In this document: positions 27,006-37,644 of the stretch, piece by piece
Layout: the number at the start of each line of letters is the position of its first letter
Numbering within the stretch: position 1 is the stretch's first letter
Origin: Hermatobates lingyangjiaoensis
Taxonomy: Eukaryota > Arthropoda > Insecta > Hemiptera > Hermatobatidae
Direction: 5' to 3'
Assembly: GCA_026182355.1 (NCBI GenBank)
Contig: JAPFBL010000068.1
Location: 6,637,001 to 6,701,000, forward strand
Length of the DNA stretch: 64,000 nt
Translations under genes and position numbers: made by a program
Notes under the pieces: model-generated
Database searches by the model: none
Seen by the model: the letters and a program-made list of their open reading frames with translations, nothing else
What the model was told of the DNA's origin: nothing

Positions 27006-28016
27006 ATAAACTATTACATTAGAGGTTAAAACTAAATAGTTTTAGAAACAAACTTGAACACAACTGTCAGATAAAATACGAATGTTCTAAGGTAATGTTA
27101 GAAAGACACATTCCTTTCATTAATGTTAATTTATGTTGGGTAAATAAATTAAAAATTTCAATTTACAAGTTTTGTTTGTTTTAAATATATTTGATTGTGT
27201 ATGTAACTTGAATTGATGTTTTATTTATTTATTTGATAAAATAAATTATTTTATTACTTTTAAGTGATTTTTATTTTGCTAAATATAGTATTTACTGTGT
27301 ATATATCTTGAATAATGTTAAGAATACTCATCAAAAGCTTGGGCCATGTAAGAAACTGTTTCCGTACCTTAATAACAAGAAACAACAATTAAAATTATCA
27401 CTGTCAATCATGTTTAGTGAACTTATTTCAATAACTATTGTTATAATTTCTGAGTGACACAAAGGGTGACGGGTAGTTTAGTATTGTATAAAATTAAATT
27501 TTTTTTTTTTTGGTTTAAATATTTTGAAAAACTAACCTTGATTTATGTTGTGAGAAGTAAGTTTATGATTTATTTTCTATTAAGTCACTAGATTGTGGTA
27601 TACAATAATAATTTCAGTGTAGTGTAGTGCTAGAAAATATGGATACACTTTCAACTATTATTATTATAATTATCTGAAACGTTTAATATTGTCCTCCTAA
27701 CTTTTTAACAAAAAACTCAGAGTGATTTAGTTGCAATACATACCCAATTACCTATCAAGGAAAAATCTTGAAATCTTGAAAAGCAATTCCTAAATACGTG
27801 AAACCAAATAAAACAAATTATTTCTAATATAAATAACTTTTAAAATTATAAGTGTTATTTCATTTTTATTTTTTTGATTAAAATATCATGCAAAGCTTAA
27901 AGAAATATTTGTTAGTTCTTGAATTTGAAACATTATTCATATATAATCCACGTTTCCAAATCTATTAAAAGCAATTCTAATTTAAAAAATTACTTAGTGA
28001 CATATAAACATAATCA

Positions 28017-28157
28017 GAAAAACCGACTACCACCACAGTATATATATCAATCTTCTATTTTTCTCTTTATATATATATATATATATATAATATATATATA
28101 TATATATAAAGCATTGTTTCAAAGTGTTATTTACATATTTACCCTGTGCATTGGCAA
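28017..28157 (+). repeat. Direct repeat copy 1 with internal (TA)n
   Basis: cgactaccaccacagtatat, then caatcttctatttttctctt, (TA)n, and tttcaaagtgttatttacat with tttaccctgtgcatt. The second copy is at 29557-29681. Confidence 0.85.
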
Positions 28158-28224
28158 ATAAATCTGGAAGTTCATTGACTGCACAGATTTCACAAGGACG
28201 TCATGGAGTTTGATACATGAATGA

Positions 28225-28500
28225 CAGGAAGACCAACACTGAATAAAAGAGGAGTGAGGTAGCTAAGGCCTGAGGCAGTGTGTTTGGCGTGGGAACTGGA
28301 AGATGGTTCTTTCTGTTAAAAGCTGAGCCACGTCTCTAAACAGAAAATCTTTGTCACAATATCCCTCTGTGGAATCCTGAAACAGGAGCAACCTACTTGA
28401 TGCCAAGTACTCGTTAAAGATCCCTTACTCTAAGGAATTCGAGGAAAATGGAATTCAGACTGCACGGAATGTAGAATCAGCTCGGTGATGGCTAGCCTGT
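28225..28500 (+). repeat. Dispersed repeat B, second copy region
   Basis: Around 28399, gatgccaagtactcgttaaa with gatccctta matches the 15.9-kb copy. The rest of this GC-richer segment is not obviously shared. Confidence 0.4.
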
Positions 28501-29292
28501 TATTGAAATAGTCTTGAAGACAAACAAGCTACACTACTCACTCTTTGAGTTTGAAAGCTTACATTGTCGGTTATTGGGACAAACAAAGGGGAACTGGTGA
28601 ACAATGAATAGAGAAGCATAAAGGAGTTGTTACGACTATAGTTAGAGGATGGGGCAACCACATTCAGACCATTAAAAAACTTATTAGTACGTATGAACGA
28701 ACACAAAACAAGCAAGAATCCAACTATAGAAAGGGATAGGAAAACTTTGAGGTTAACGAAGGAATACATATAAATCAACTTATTTCTTTAGATATAATAA
28801 GATAATACTGTTTAGAACAATTAAAAGAAGAAAATAACAATGGACACAAGAAAATGTATAACAAAAATTTAAGTGAAGGACAAACTCAAGAACATTGATT
28901 TTGATTTTAAAGATGGACTACATCAAAAACCATTGAGTTTTGGAGAAAAAATACGAAAGCGACGGTACAATTATCTAATGATACTTTTTTTATTTGTAAA
29001 ATTTTGTTAGCAAAATATCATACAGTGTTAAGTACACAACATGTTTTGTAATAAAAATAATTAATATTGCACAAGATACTTAGCTTAAAATTAGTAAAAA
29101 ATAACACGTTTTCACTTTTTATCAAGCAAAAGTTTAGTTGCAAATAATATATTAATATTGAATATTTTAAATATAGTAATGCGGAGTATTTTTCATATTA
29201 AATAAAAAAAATATTTATCGAAAGAATTTATTTAAAAAAAATACATTTGAAATAAAGGTAACATGAAGACATGGTTTAATTGTTTTTGAAAA

Positions 29293-29357
29293 TCAGTATC
29301 TTCCTCCACCCTGGTTCCATCCACTCTTCTGGGACCCAGAGCCGCCTCTCCCGCCTC
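29293..29357 (-). CDS. Gly-rich gene exon 3a (proximal last exon)
   Basis: Acceptor tgtcgcag. Joined in phase 1 to exon 2 it encodes GGRGGSGSQKSGWNQGGGRY and a TGA stop. The same Gly/Ser/Trp/Gln composition as exon 2 strongly supports the join. AATAAA on the minus strand occurs about 60-65 bp downstream (near 29228-29233). The exon lies between two copies of a direct repeat (28017-28157 and 29557-29681). Confidence 0.65.
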
Positions 29358-29556
29358 CTGCGACAGTTCAAAGCTCACCTCTAATTAGTGAATAAAGAAC
29401 TCAGTTCAACTAATGATTTGGTCTTAATTCATAGCTAAAAGTATCGGTGCTTAGAAAATTTGGTCGCAGACAATTTTTTAAATTACTATTTTGTAGGAAA
29501 GTGTGAAGTTCTAAAGATAAGAAACTGAGGAACATTTTGGATTTAACTAGGATAAA

Positions 29557-29681
29557 AAAAAACGACTACTGCCACAGTATACATATCAATCTTCTGTTTT
29601 TCTCTTTATAATATATATATATATATATATATTACATTATTTCAAAGTGTTATTTACATATTTACCCTGTGCATTCGCAAA
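29557..29681 (+). repeat. Direct repeat copy 2 with internal (TA)n
   Basis: Copy of 28017-28157 with a shorter TA tract. Together the two bracket about 1.4 kb that includes exon 3a of the Gly-rich gene. Confidence 0.85.
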
Positions 29682-31120
29682 ACGTTTTGAAGCGCATTGA
29701 TGATCTTGAAAAGAATTCCTTACATTAACTAAGATAATTCATGTTCAGAGAGGAAATAATCCACAAAAAAAGAGAAATACCAGTCAACAGACAACACAGA
29801 AAAAATCTTTGTGTAATGGTAATCATAACCTAAATTTTCATAACTCAATTGCCCATTCATTGAATTCTGCAGTTTCAAATCAGTGACATAATGTACCCAT
29901 ACTATTATTTAAAATTTCTTGTTTATTGTCTCTGCAATAAAGCAATGCTATAACTGTATTTTTTTTTATTTAACATCAGTAATACTTAACTTTACACTGG
30001 TTAATATATGTATTTCAATATTTTATTAATCAAATTGTTCTTTAATCGTGTGTTTTATACATACTGACAAGTTAAAATACATCAATAATGTCTAGGATTA
30101 AAATCTTTCGGACCGGATTTTGTGGACCTAATTTTCCTATTTTTTTGCATAATATATCTGATAAAATGTAATATTATTAATATAATATCTGACATTATAT
30201 ACATTGATTTATTTATTTTTAACTATAATATCACTTTTTTATTTACTACATTGTTTTAAATTGTTAAATTCTTTCCATATGTTATTTACTTCTACTGGCC
30301 TCTGGTATCATTTCAGCGCTCTAACGTAAGGACAATCTTTGCCTCTTAGCTGAAAGTAATGGCCTCATGATCTTCAGAGAATTTTTAAATGCTACTTAAT
30401 CACACACAATGCACATAAATAACAACTCATTTTTTTATCCTTTATTATGATACCTAACTGTCTTGAAATGATTAATAACTCAATTAATCAATTGATAACT
30501 CCTGCATAGAAAAAAGTTATTAAATCTTCAGTTATATTTTAAATAGCCATTGTTCACAATAACGCATACAATAATCGTAAGTGCTACTCTACTGAATGGG
30601 CTTAATAGCAATATGTTTAATCAAAGACTCAGAAACACTTCAGCATTAAACATACAGTTTGATATGATGGATTAAATGAATTAATACATTTGTCAACAAA
30701 ATGGTCATTTGAAACATTAATGACTAATAGATTCCAGAATAAAATCTCTGTAAGGCTCAATTTTTAGAGATATTTTGAGAAAAATATCTGAATGAGGCAG
30801 ATTTTTTAAATTGGCCACTTTTAGAGAGAAATAAACAAGTCGCTTATTTTTCCACAACTCTAAAAAAATAATGATACCCAATTTATGTGATTACATGAAA
30901 AATAAGATGAATAATATTGACGTCATCCGTTCTTAAAATCAAGATATTCCAAGGTAAATTATTAACACTTTTTTTTTACATTGATATTTTCTAATGGTCA
31001 GATTTTTCATAATGATGCATGTAATCATATAATTAAATTATAATAATTTGAACATATTTACTGGAATAAAATATTATACATTTTAAAGGTGCTATTGTGA
31101 TATTGATATTGAAAGGCTAC
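29682..31120. other. Intron of Gly-rich gene; nothing recognised
   Basis: AT-rich sequence between exon 3a and exon 2. Confidence 0.6.
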
Positions 31121-31340
31121 GGCCTTCCGTAGCCACTTTACTAAACAACCTAAAACAATGTCAGAAAACGTTCCATCTTCCACCTTTCAACCCATCGGGA
31201 TCCGATGATCTTATTTCCTGACAATCGTTTTTCATTGAAATTATCAAATTAAAATGGGTATAAAGTTGAAGCTCTTCTGAAAACTTGTAATTGTAGGTAC
31301 TTTTTTGAAATATTTTGAATTAAAAATAACTATAACATTA
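31121..31340 (+). repeat. 220-bp direct repeat, copy 1
   Basis: Runs from ggccttccgtagccacttta to ataactataacatta. Copy 2 is at 32189-32409. Near-identical over most of its length; differences concentrate in the first 60 bp. Confidence 0.9.
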
Positions 31341-32188
31341 TTTTATAATGTTATATGCATAGTAATATTTAGATTGGTTCCTTTTTTTTTTCTTAACTCC
31401 GACCAGTAATTTAATAGATTTTACATTACAAAGCTGTAAGATAACTTATTTGTCAGCCATCTGGGCAGTAACTTCGGCTATGTATATTATTCTTTACATT
31501 CTCAATGATCTTGACACCATATACCTCTTCCTTTTCCACGTGCAGCTAGCTGCCTTCAGTCTCACCCAAATTTTCCACCTCCTAACCAATCAGGCTTGTA
31601 GGCCAATAATCAGGCCATAAATTACAACATGCTTAAAAACGAATTTGTGTTTAATAAACTAAAACTATTTAAGTTTCTCTCATATGATAAGTTTTAATGT
31701 ATTAACTTCTACAGTCATTTAAAGTTAAAGTGGTGAAGTTTCTAGACTGAGCATGTTGCATGCATTACTAAAACACACCCCTGATGTGAGCAGCACCTGA
31801 AAAAACTTAGATTTTGATTTACGTTTATATCTTATTTTTATTATCGGAGTAAATTATCGGAGCTATATGATACAATAAAATTCTTATACGCAATCAATCA
31901 TTCAACACTCTAAACCATATAACAGAAAGTTAATCTCTCAGTTGACTGGCAAATTTTATATTCCTCTTCATTATAAAACATTTATCTATCTCTCCACTCA
32001 CAACAGGATCTTTCCCTTGACTTTTCAAGAAATCAGGCAAATGTTTACTTATATAAGGGAAGATGCATTCTGTTTCTTGCTGGTTGGCTTAAAATATGAA
32101 GGGAGTAATCAATGAATAGTGATCTTTGAGCAGGTTTTCTTGACCTTATTTTGTGTCATTGGTCAACATGACGCTGATTCGGGCGGGT

Positions 32189-32409
32189 GGCCTTTCGTAG
32201 CTACTCTACCAAACAACCTAGAACACTGCCAGAAAAAGTTCCATCTTCCACCTTTCAACCCATCGGGATTGGATGATCTTATTTCCTGACAATCGTTTTT
32301 CATTGAAATTATCAAATTAAAATGGGTATAAAGTTGAAGCTCTTCTGAAAACTTGTAATTGTAGGTAATTTTTTTGAAATATTTTGAATTAGAAATAACT
32401 ATAACATTA
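32189..32409 (+). repeat. 220-bp direct repeat, copy 2
   Basis: Second copy of 31121-31340, in the same orientation 1.07 kb away. The sequence between shows no ORF, so these are not evident LTRs. Confidence 0.9.
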
Positions 32410-35400
32410 GTTTTTGTGAAATTTCAAATAATTTATTGGAATTGAAATTGAAAGAAGAACCATTTTTTTTTTCAGCATGCCTCTTTACTGAAGTATTTAT
32501 TTAGTGTAAGGAAAACTACCAATGTTTAGTTATAGACCAGTGTCATTAGAAGCAGTCTAAAACTTTTCTTTATAGGACAACTGTAATCATTGAAAAGTAA
32601 AAAGTAAAAGATAAACTCTGTTGCAAGTTAATTTAGATCCAAGAAAGTAGAAAATTAAAAAGGAGAACTTTTCCTTTTTATTGGAATTTTCCACTACTTA
32701 TTTCGGATTAATAAAAAGTTGATTCCAATGTACAATACAGATTAGTTTAATAACCATAATTTCTTTTCAGTGAATAATATCAGTATCAAAATGGGGGACT
32801 TGTCCATGACTCTATTTAATTATCAAGATTACTTATATAAAAGAAAACATCCTCTTAAAGCACGTCTACGAGACGTGAAAAACTTGAAGATATAATCCTT
32901 ACAAAGGACTTTTTATGTTTATGTAGTACAAATCGACTTACTGTATTACATAATACTCTTATTTCAAACATAAAACTGGCAAAAAGAGTTAGGTATAACA
33001 GTACAAATTTAATTACTAAATAATTCGATATATTTAATTCAAAACTCTTCCATCTAAACATATAAACAATTTCATCTATAATATAACTGTTTTTATTTTT
33101 TGTAGCGGTACACGGAGCAGTAACTTCATAAAAGATGTGCCCACGTGATCTCTATTTTGAATGATTCTAATTCGCTTAGTTAACTTTGTGATGCTGTAAA
33201 GACGATGTCCGTAAAACTCCTGGCTGATATTTTTCAGAAAGTCACTCATTTCAAATAAGTTTTGATTGCAAAGTAATAAAAATAACACTTTACGTTCAAA
33301 GGACTTTGGTATCTAATGTGCAAAGAATAATTAATATATGAAATTATAAATACACTGACAATAATAGAAATATTTAAACCATCTTTCAGTATAGTGATGA
33401 ATTGGAAATCAGTATTCCATTTTTATCTAAATTGAAATCACCAAATAATTCATGTGAACTATATTCCAATGTATTATCGTAAAAGTAAATGTTAATACTT
33501 ATTGAAAACCTTATATGTACTATTTTGATTGCCTCAAGAACTCCTTAAAAACCAGAGAGGCAATGTTTTATGAAAATAACATAATATGAGAAAGTTTCTG
33601 CGAGTTGGCTTAAGGGATATTTACTGAAGAACGTTATTACAGAGGCCCATTATTCAGAAGATCCAATTAAAGGTTGTAGCGGCTGTAACCATGTTTAAAA
33701 TAGCACTCCTTTCAACAGTAGAGAATGTTTGCCTGACAGGCAACCTGTTTACAATGAAGATTACTGGGTGTTACGTAAAGATAGAACAATACCATATTCC
33801 AACTACAATATAAATATTATGCCCGTGTTATACTGGAAAGCACTTGTTTAATTAAATTAATTCTATGGGAATTGTATAAAAGGAGTATGCCTGAGTATTA
33901 TAGAACCACTTAACTATGCTCTATAGAGTGAAACGAAGAAAAAAAGAAACCATTTCATGGTTTAATTATTACTTTGTTGAATAATGATTATTTTCAACCA
34001 AGAACTTCTAATCATAATTAGCTTTCATAGAAATGTGATTTTACAATTCTATGTGAAAGTTAAAAGAGTATTTTAACTAATCTATAGTAAACATTTTACC
34101 AGTTTAATTGATATTACTCATGATTGGATAATGGAAGCATACAATTGTTCACGTAATGACTTTAGACTTTGCAAAATAATGGCTTTATTAAACTATCGTA
34201 AACGAATGTGAATTATTGAAGAAGTTTGAAATTCTGGAAAAAAGGAATCTCCTGAGTAATTTTTGTGATAAAAAGAATTGCTGGTAATAAAAATGGTACC
34301 GTGAATGTCAGTCACTGATGATTTACAGATGAGTTGTAAGTTATTGCCTGTTATGTGTAGAAAAGGAATCTTAAAAAATTATGCTAATTAAAGTTTTGTC
34401 AAATATTGTTCTGAATTTTATGTCAGGCTAAAGGTCAGACACTCAACTGCCAAAACTTTGAATAAAAAAACAACTAAGGTAGGATTTCGTTTTATATTTA
34501 TTGCAGGATTATACTGAGGTTAGGTTGGGTGAGTGATGTGTTACAAAGCAAAGCATTGCAAAGGGGCCCATATAACTCGTACATTCACACCCCTTACCAT
34601 ACCTCTCGGTACCCCGAAGGGCATTTAAGCGGAAAATGAAAAAAAAAAACATGTTGGTTCTGATATTTTACAAGGGTGAAAGGGAACTACTACAAATATG
34701 CTAGGTCTTGATATAACAGTTCAATGTTGTCAATCTTTGCATTTTAAGCAATGATACAACCAATCATATATCAGATCCAGACCACTTATGTAGATTTCAG
34801 TATATATTATATTAGACAAGTTTGTTTGAAAAAGGTTGGATATTTGGTATCCTTACGGTAGCAGATAAATATTGATGGATAGATAAATTAGATCAAATCA
34901 TTCTCTATAGCTTACAATAATAATTTATTATATTATACAATATTTTACTTGAATAGTTGAATCCACATTTTTATTGTATAACATAAATACAACTTCAGTT
35001 CTGCAAGAAGTCTCAAAGAAACCTCTGAACCATGATACATGAATTTGTTGAAAGGTAATAAAGAGCATTGATGATAAGATTGTCAGAGAGAGGATGAGAG
35101 ATAAAAAGAAGTTTCTATACAACTACATGTTTTTCAATGATCTGATTTAGAAGACTGGTAAGAGGAAATATGAGAAGGTATGAGATGATGAGTATGGTAG
35201 TGAAGGGGGGTAGAACTAGCTACCAGTAGAAATGAAGACCTAAGTAAATAGAAACCAAGTTATAATGTTCAATACCACATCCTAAATCCACTTCCTTTGA
35301 AATATGTTTTCGATCATATTTGTATTATGATAAACAAGTAGCATTCCGAGAAGGCAACACAAAGAACTGACATTATAAAGCTTATGCAATCCATAAATGT

Positions 35401-36037
35401 GTTTTTAGCAAAATACTAAATCTTTGACAAAACTATATTCATGGCAAAGTCATTTATTAAGTTGTACAAAATGAAATAAATATTATTTTAATTAAATCAC
35501 ATATTTGGACTAAACATATCAAATGAGTTAGGTAAAAAAAAATCAACTGAATGTATAACAAGTAAAATAAAGATCTAAAAAAAACGATAATAAATATCAT
35601 ATCTGAGGATATATAAAAATGGTATTAAATCAAAACTTACTATAATTATAAGATATTGGTCTTATGTCTGTGTTTTAAATACATTTCTAACGTTTCTAAA
35701 TGCATCTATGAAGGGCAATTTACAATTTACTTCATCCATTATGAATCCTATTCTCGACACTAATGAAAGCATTTTTGTTAGAAGGGCATCTTTATACATA
35801 AATGTGAAATGGATTCACGATGTATTATCAATATATCTAAACTTTTAAACGTGATTGGGCAAAATTGAAGTTAAAATTTTATTTTACCAAATTTCATATA
35901 TTACTCAGGAGAAGAGATAAACAATTCCCATAGCAAATTGAAATTGATTTTGTAGAAGTTATTTTCACCATTGCAATGTTGTCTGTCATTTTAAATGAAT
36001 ATAGCATAGATTTCATTATATATTTTGAAAATATTAG

Positions 36038-36038
<1 letters not shown>
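32410..36038. other. Intron of Gly-rich gene; nothing coding recognised
   Basis: AT-rich. Only the segment at 34520-34655 stands out. Confidence 0.6.
34520..34655 (+). other. GC-richer segment ending in poly-A
   Basis: ctctcggtaccccgaagggc and then aatgaaaaaaaaaa could be the 3' end of a retroposed sequence. No coding part recognised. Confidence 0.25.

Positions 36039-36081
<43 letters not shown>
36039..36081 (+). repeat. (TA)n microsatellite
   Basis: Abuts the fold-back at 36082-36253. Confidence 0.95.
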
Positions 36082-36087
<6 letters not shown>

Positions 36088-36253
36088 AAATTTTCAAAAG
36101 AACACATAGAAAAGAAATTACTGAACTCACTACTATATTTCGATGTCCTCGTTGTCAGGAATAAATGTGAATATAGTAGTGAGTTCAGTGATTTCTTTTC
36201 CATTTGTTCTTTTGAAAATTCTAGTTTATTCAGTTCGAAGAATCGTTTCATCT
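36082..36253. repeat. Fold-back element beside (TA)n
   Basis: Left arm about 36083-36140 (aaactaaaattttcaaaaga ... actcactactatat) and right arm about 36173-36232 are imperfect inverse copies. The loop carries cgatgtcctcgttgtcagg, a relative of the hammerhead-like motif on the minus strand. A relative of the outer part (gaaacgattc-acgag/cgaac-aataaacta) lies at about 17292-17325. Confidence 0.75.
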
Positions 36254-36312
36254 AATTGGTATATATATACATATACTTCGAATAAAATGAAAGGTCTATG
36301 TGGACAATAAAC

Positions 36313-37100
36313 ACTTTAACACAGAGAAAAGAACACAGAAAGACACTATAGAACTCACTTCGATATTTCGACATCCGTTGTCATCGAGAAGAAGTGCGAA
36401 GTACTCGCGTTGAGAAGCAAACTGCTACTAGCCTCCAGAGTAACTCGTCAGTGCTAATGTCCAAGTAGACGATGCATTTATCAACCTAAATAAAAACAAA
36501 AAAGTAACTCGTGGAACCACCTCAATGCTGCCCCCCCAGCGGAGGAGAGGAAAAATAGAAATCCCTCCAATATTTATTTATAAAACAAGATAAAAAGTAT
36601 ATAAAATACGAAATAATAATGAAAACAATAAATAATATATATAAAAATAAAAAAAAAATAATTAACGGTACAGGTTAAGACCAGGAGGAGAGCCCCAAGG
36701 AGCCTTTCATATGCCTCCTTGGGGCTCGCTCTCCTCCTGGTCTTAACCTGTACCGTTAATTTTTTTTTTTTTTTTTTATATATATTATTTATTGTTTTCA
36801 TTATTATTTCGTATTTTATATACTTTTTATCTTGTTTTATAAATAAATATTGGAGGGATTTCTATTTTTCCTCTCCTCCGCTGGGGGGCAGCATTGAGGT
36901 GGTTCGGTTCCACGAGTTACTCTGGATGCCAGTAGCAGTTTGCTTCTCAACGCGAGTACTTCGCACGAGTTACTCTGGATGCCAGTAGCAGTTTGCTTAT
37001 CAACGCGAGTACTTCGCACTTCTTCCTGATGACGACGGATGTCGAAATATCGAAGTGAGTTCTATAGTGTCTTTCTGTGTTCTTTTCTCTGTGTTAAAGT
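36313..37100. repeat. Nearly 800-bp palindrome (arms about 390 bp, 12-bp loop)
   Basis: The left arm, 36313-36702, is the inverse of 36715-37100 around a 12-bp centre. Outer ends: actttaacacagagaaaaga and its complement. Differences: a unique stretch in the left arm at about 36448-36503, a two-base indel near the centre, and a tandem duplication in the right arm. Both outer arms carry the hammerhead-like motif (minus strand 36366-36396, plus strand 37026-37055). Bounded on the right by (TA)n. Open frames inside are not credible genes. Confidence 0.9.
36911..37016 (+). repeat. 53-bp tandem duplication in right arm of palindrome
   Basis: Two units, 36911-36963 and 36964-37016, each starting cacgagttactctggatgcc and ending gagtacttcg, with about one mismatch. 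The left arm has a single version, so the duplication arose after or during formation of the palindrome. Confidence 0.85.
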
Positions 37101-37126
37101 ATATATATATATAATATATATATATT

Positions 37127-37170
37127 CATCATGAAGATGACATAAATATATGTCGAAACGTCGGCAAAAG
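37127..37170 (+). repeat. Hammerhead-like motif copy between two (TA)n tracts
   Basis: atgaagatgacat, loop, atgtcgaaacgtcggcaa at 37131-37167 reproduces the CTGANGA-N-stem-GAAACGT layout (first C and T replaced), with a stem GACAT/ATGTC. Lies between TA tracts at 37102-37126 and 37216-37237. Confidence 0.55.
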
Positions 37171-37344
37171 GACTAGTTTAATATCATTGGACCTCAAACC
37201 TCAAAAAAATTACATCATATATATATATATATATATGGGCTGTTTATTTTTTTTCTCCCAGTTTTTCAAAAACCACAATTCAAAATCATCAAATTGTTAA
37301 TTTCAGCAATACATCATTAAATAAATATTCTAAAATTACCTAAC

Positions 37345-37621
37345 CTGATAAATAGTTGACGAATCTAGATTTCGCTCCAGGTATAGTTGCTTCATATCCT
37401 CGCATTGTGGGAGTTTCTATCAACTTGGCACCATATTGGCCTGAGTCAAATCCCTGTCCACTTCTGCCCTGGCCCCCAGATTGTCCACCCCCCCAGCCGC
37501 CTCCACCTCTGCCACCGCCCCCGGATATACCACCTCCTGAACGCCCACCTCCCCAACCACCACCTGACCCTCCACTTCCGCTGCAGGCCACTGCAAGAGC
37601 AACAACCAGCGCAATCTGCAA
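37345..37621 (-). CDS. Gly-rich gene exon 2 (signal peptide remainder and Gly-rich body)
   Basis: Acceptor ctgtag at 37622; a second in-frame acceptor (ttgcag) 6 nt further would drop two residues. It encodes LQIALVVALAVACS, giving with exon 1 a signal peptide probably cut after Ala-Cys-Ser. A body follows of SGGG, WGGG, GRSGGG and GQSGG blocks, then a non-repetitive tail with GFDSGQYGAKLIETPT and GAKSRFVNYLS. If unspliced, the frame stops at TAG 37340-37342. The donor gttagg at 37344 is weak but gives phase 1, matching both candidate last exons. The C- and G-rich composition stands out sharply from the flanks. Confidence 0.75.
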
Positions 37622-37644
37622 CTACAGTACCCAAATAAATCATT

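Noticed and set aside
31121..32409. LTR retrotransposon
   Set aside because: No gag/pol coding, no convincing TG...CA ends or primer-binding site between the direct repeats.
36025..36251. Tyr/Ile-repeat open frames near 36 kb
   Set aside because: Translations of (TA)n plus a fold-back element.
36574..37019. Open frames inside the large palindrome
   Set aside because: The same sequence read in opposite arms; composition and repeats argue against a gene.
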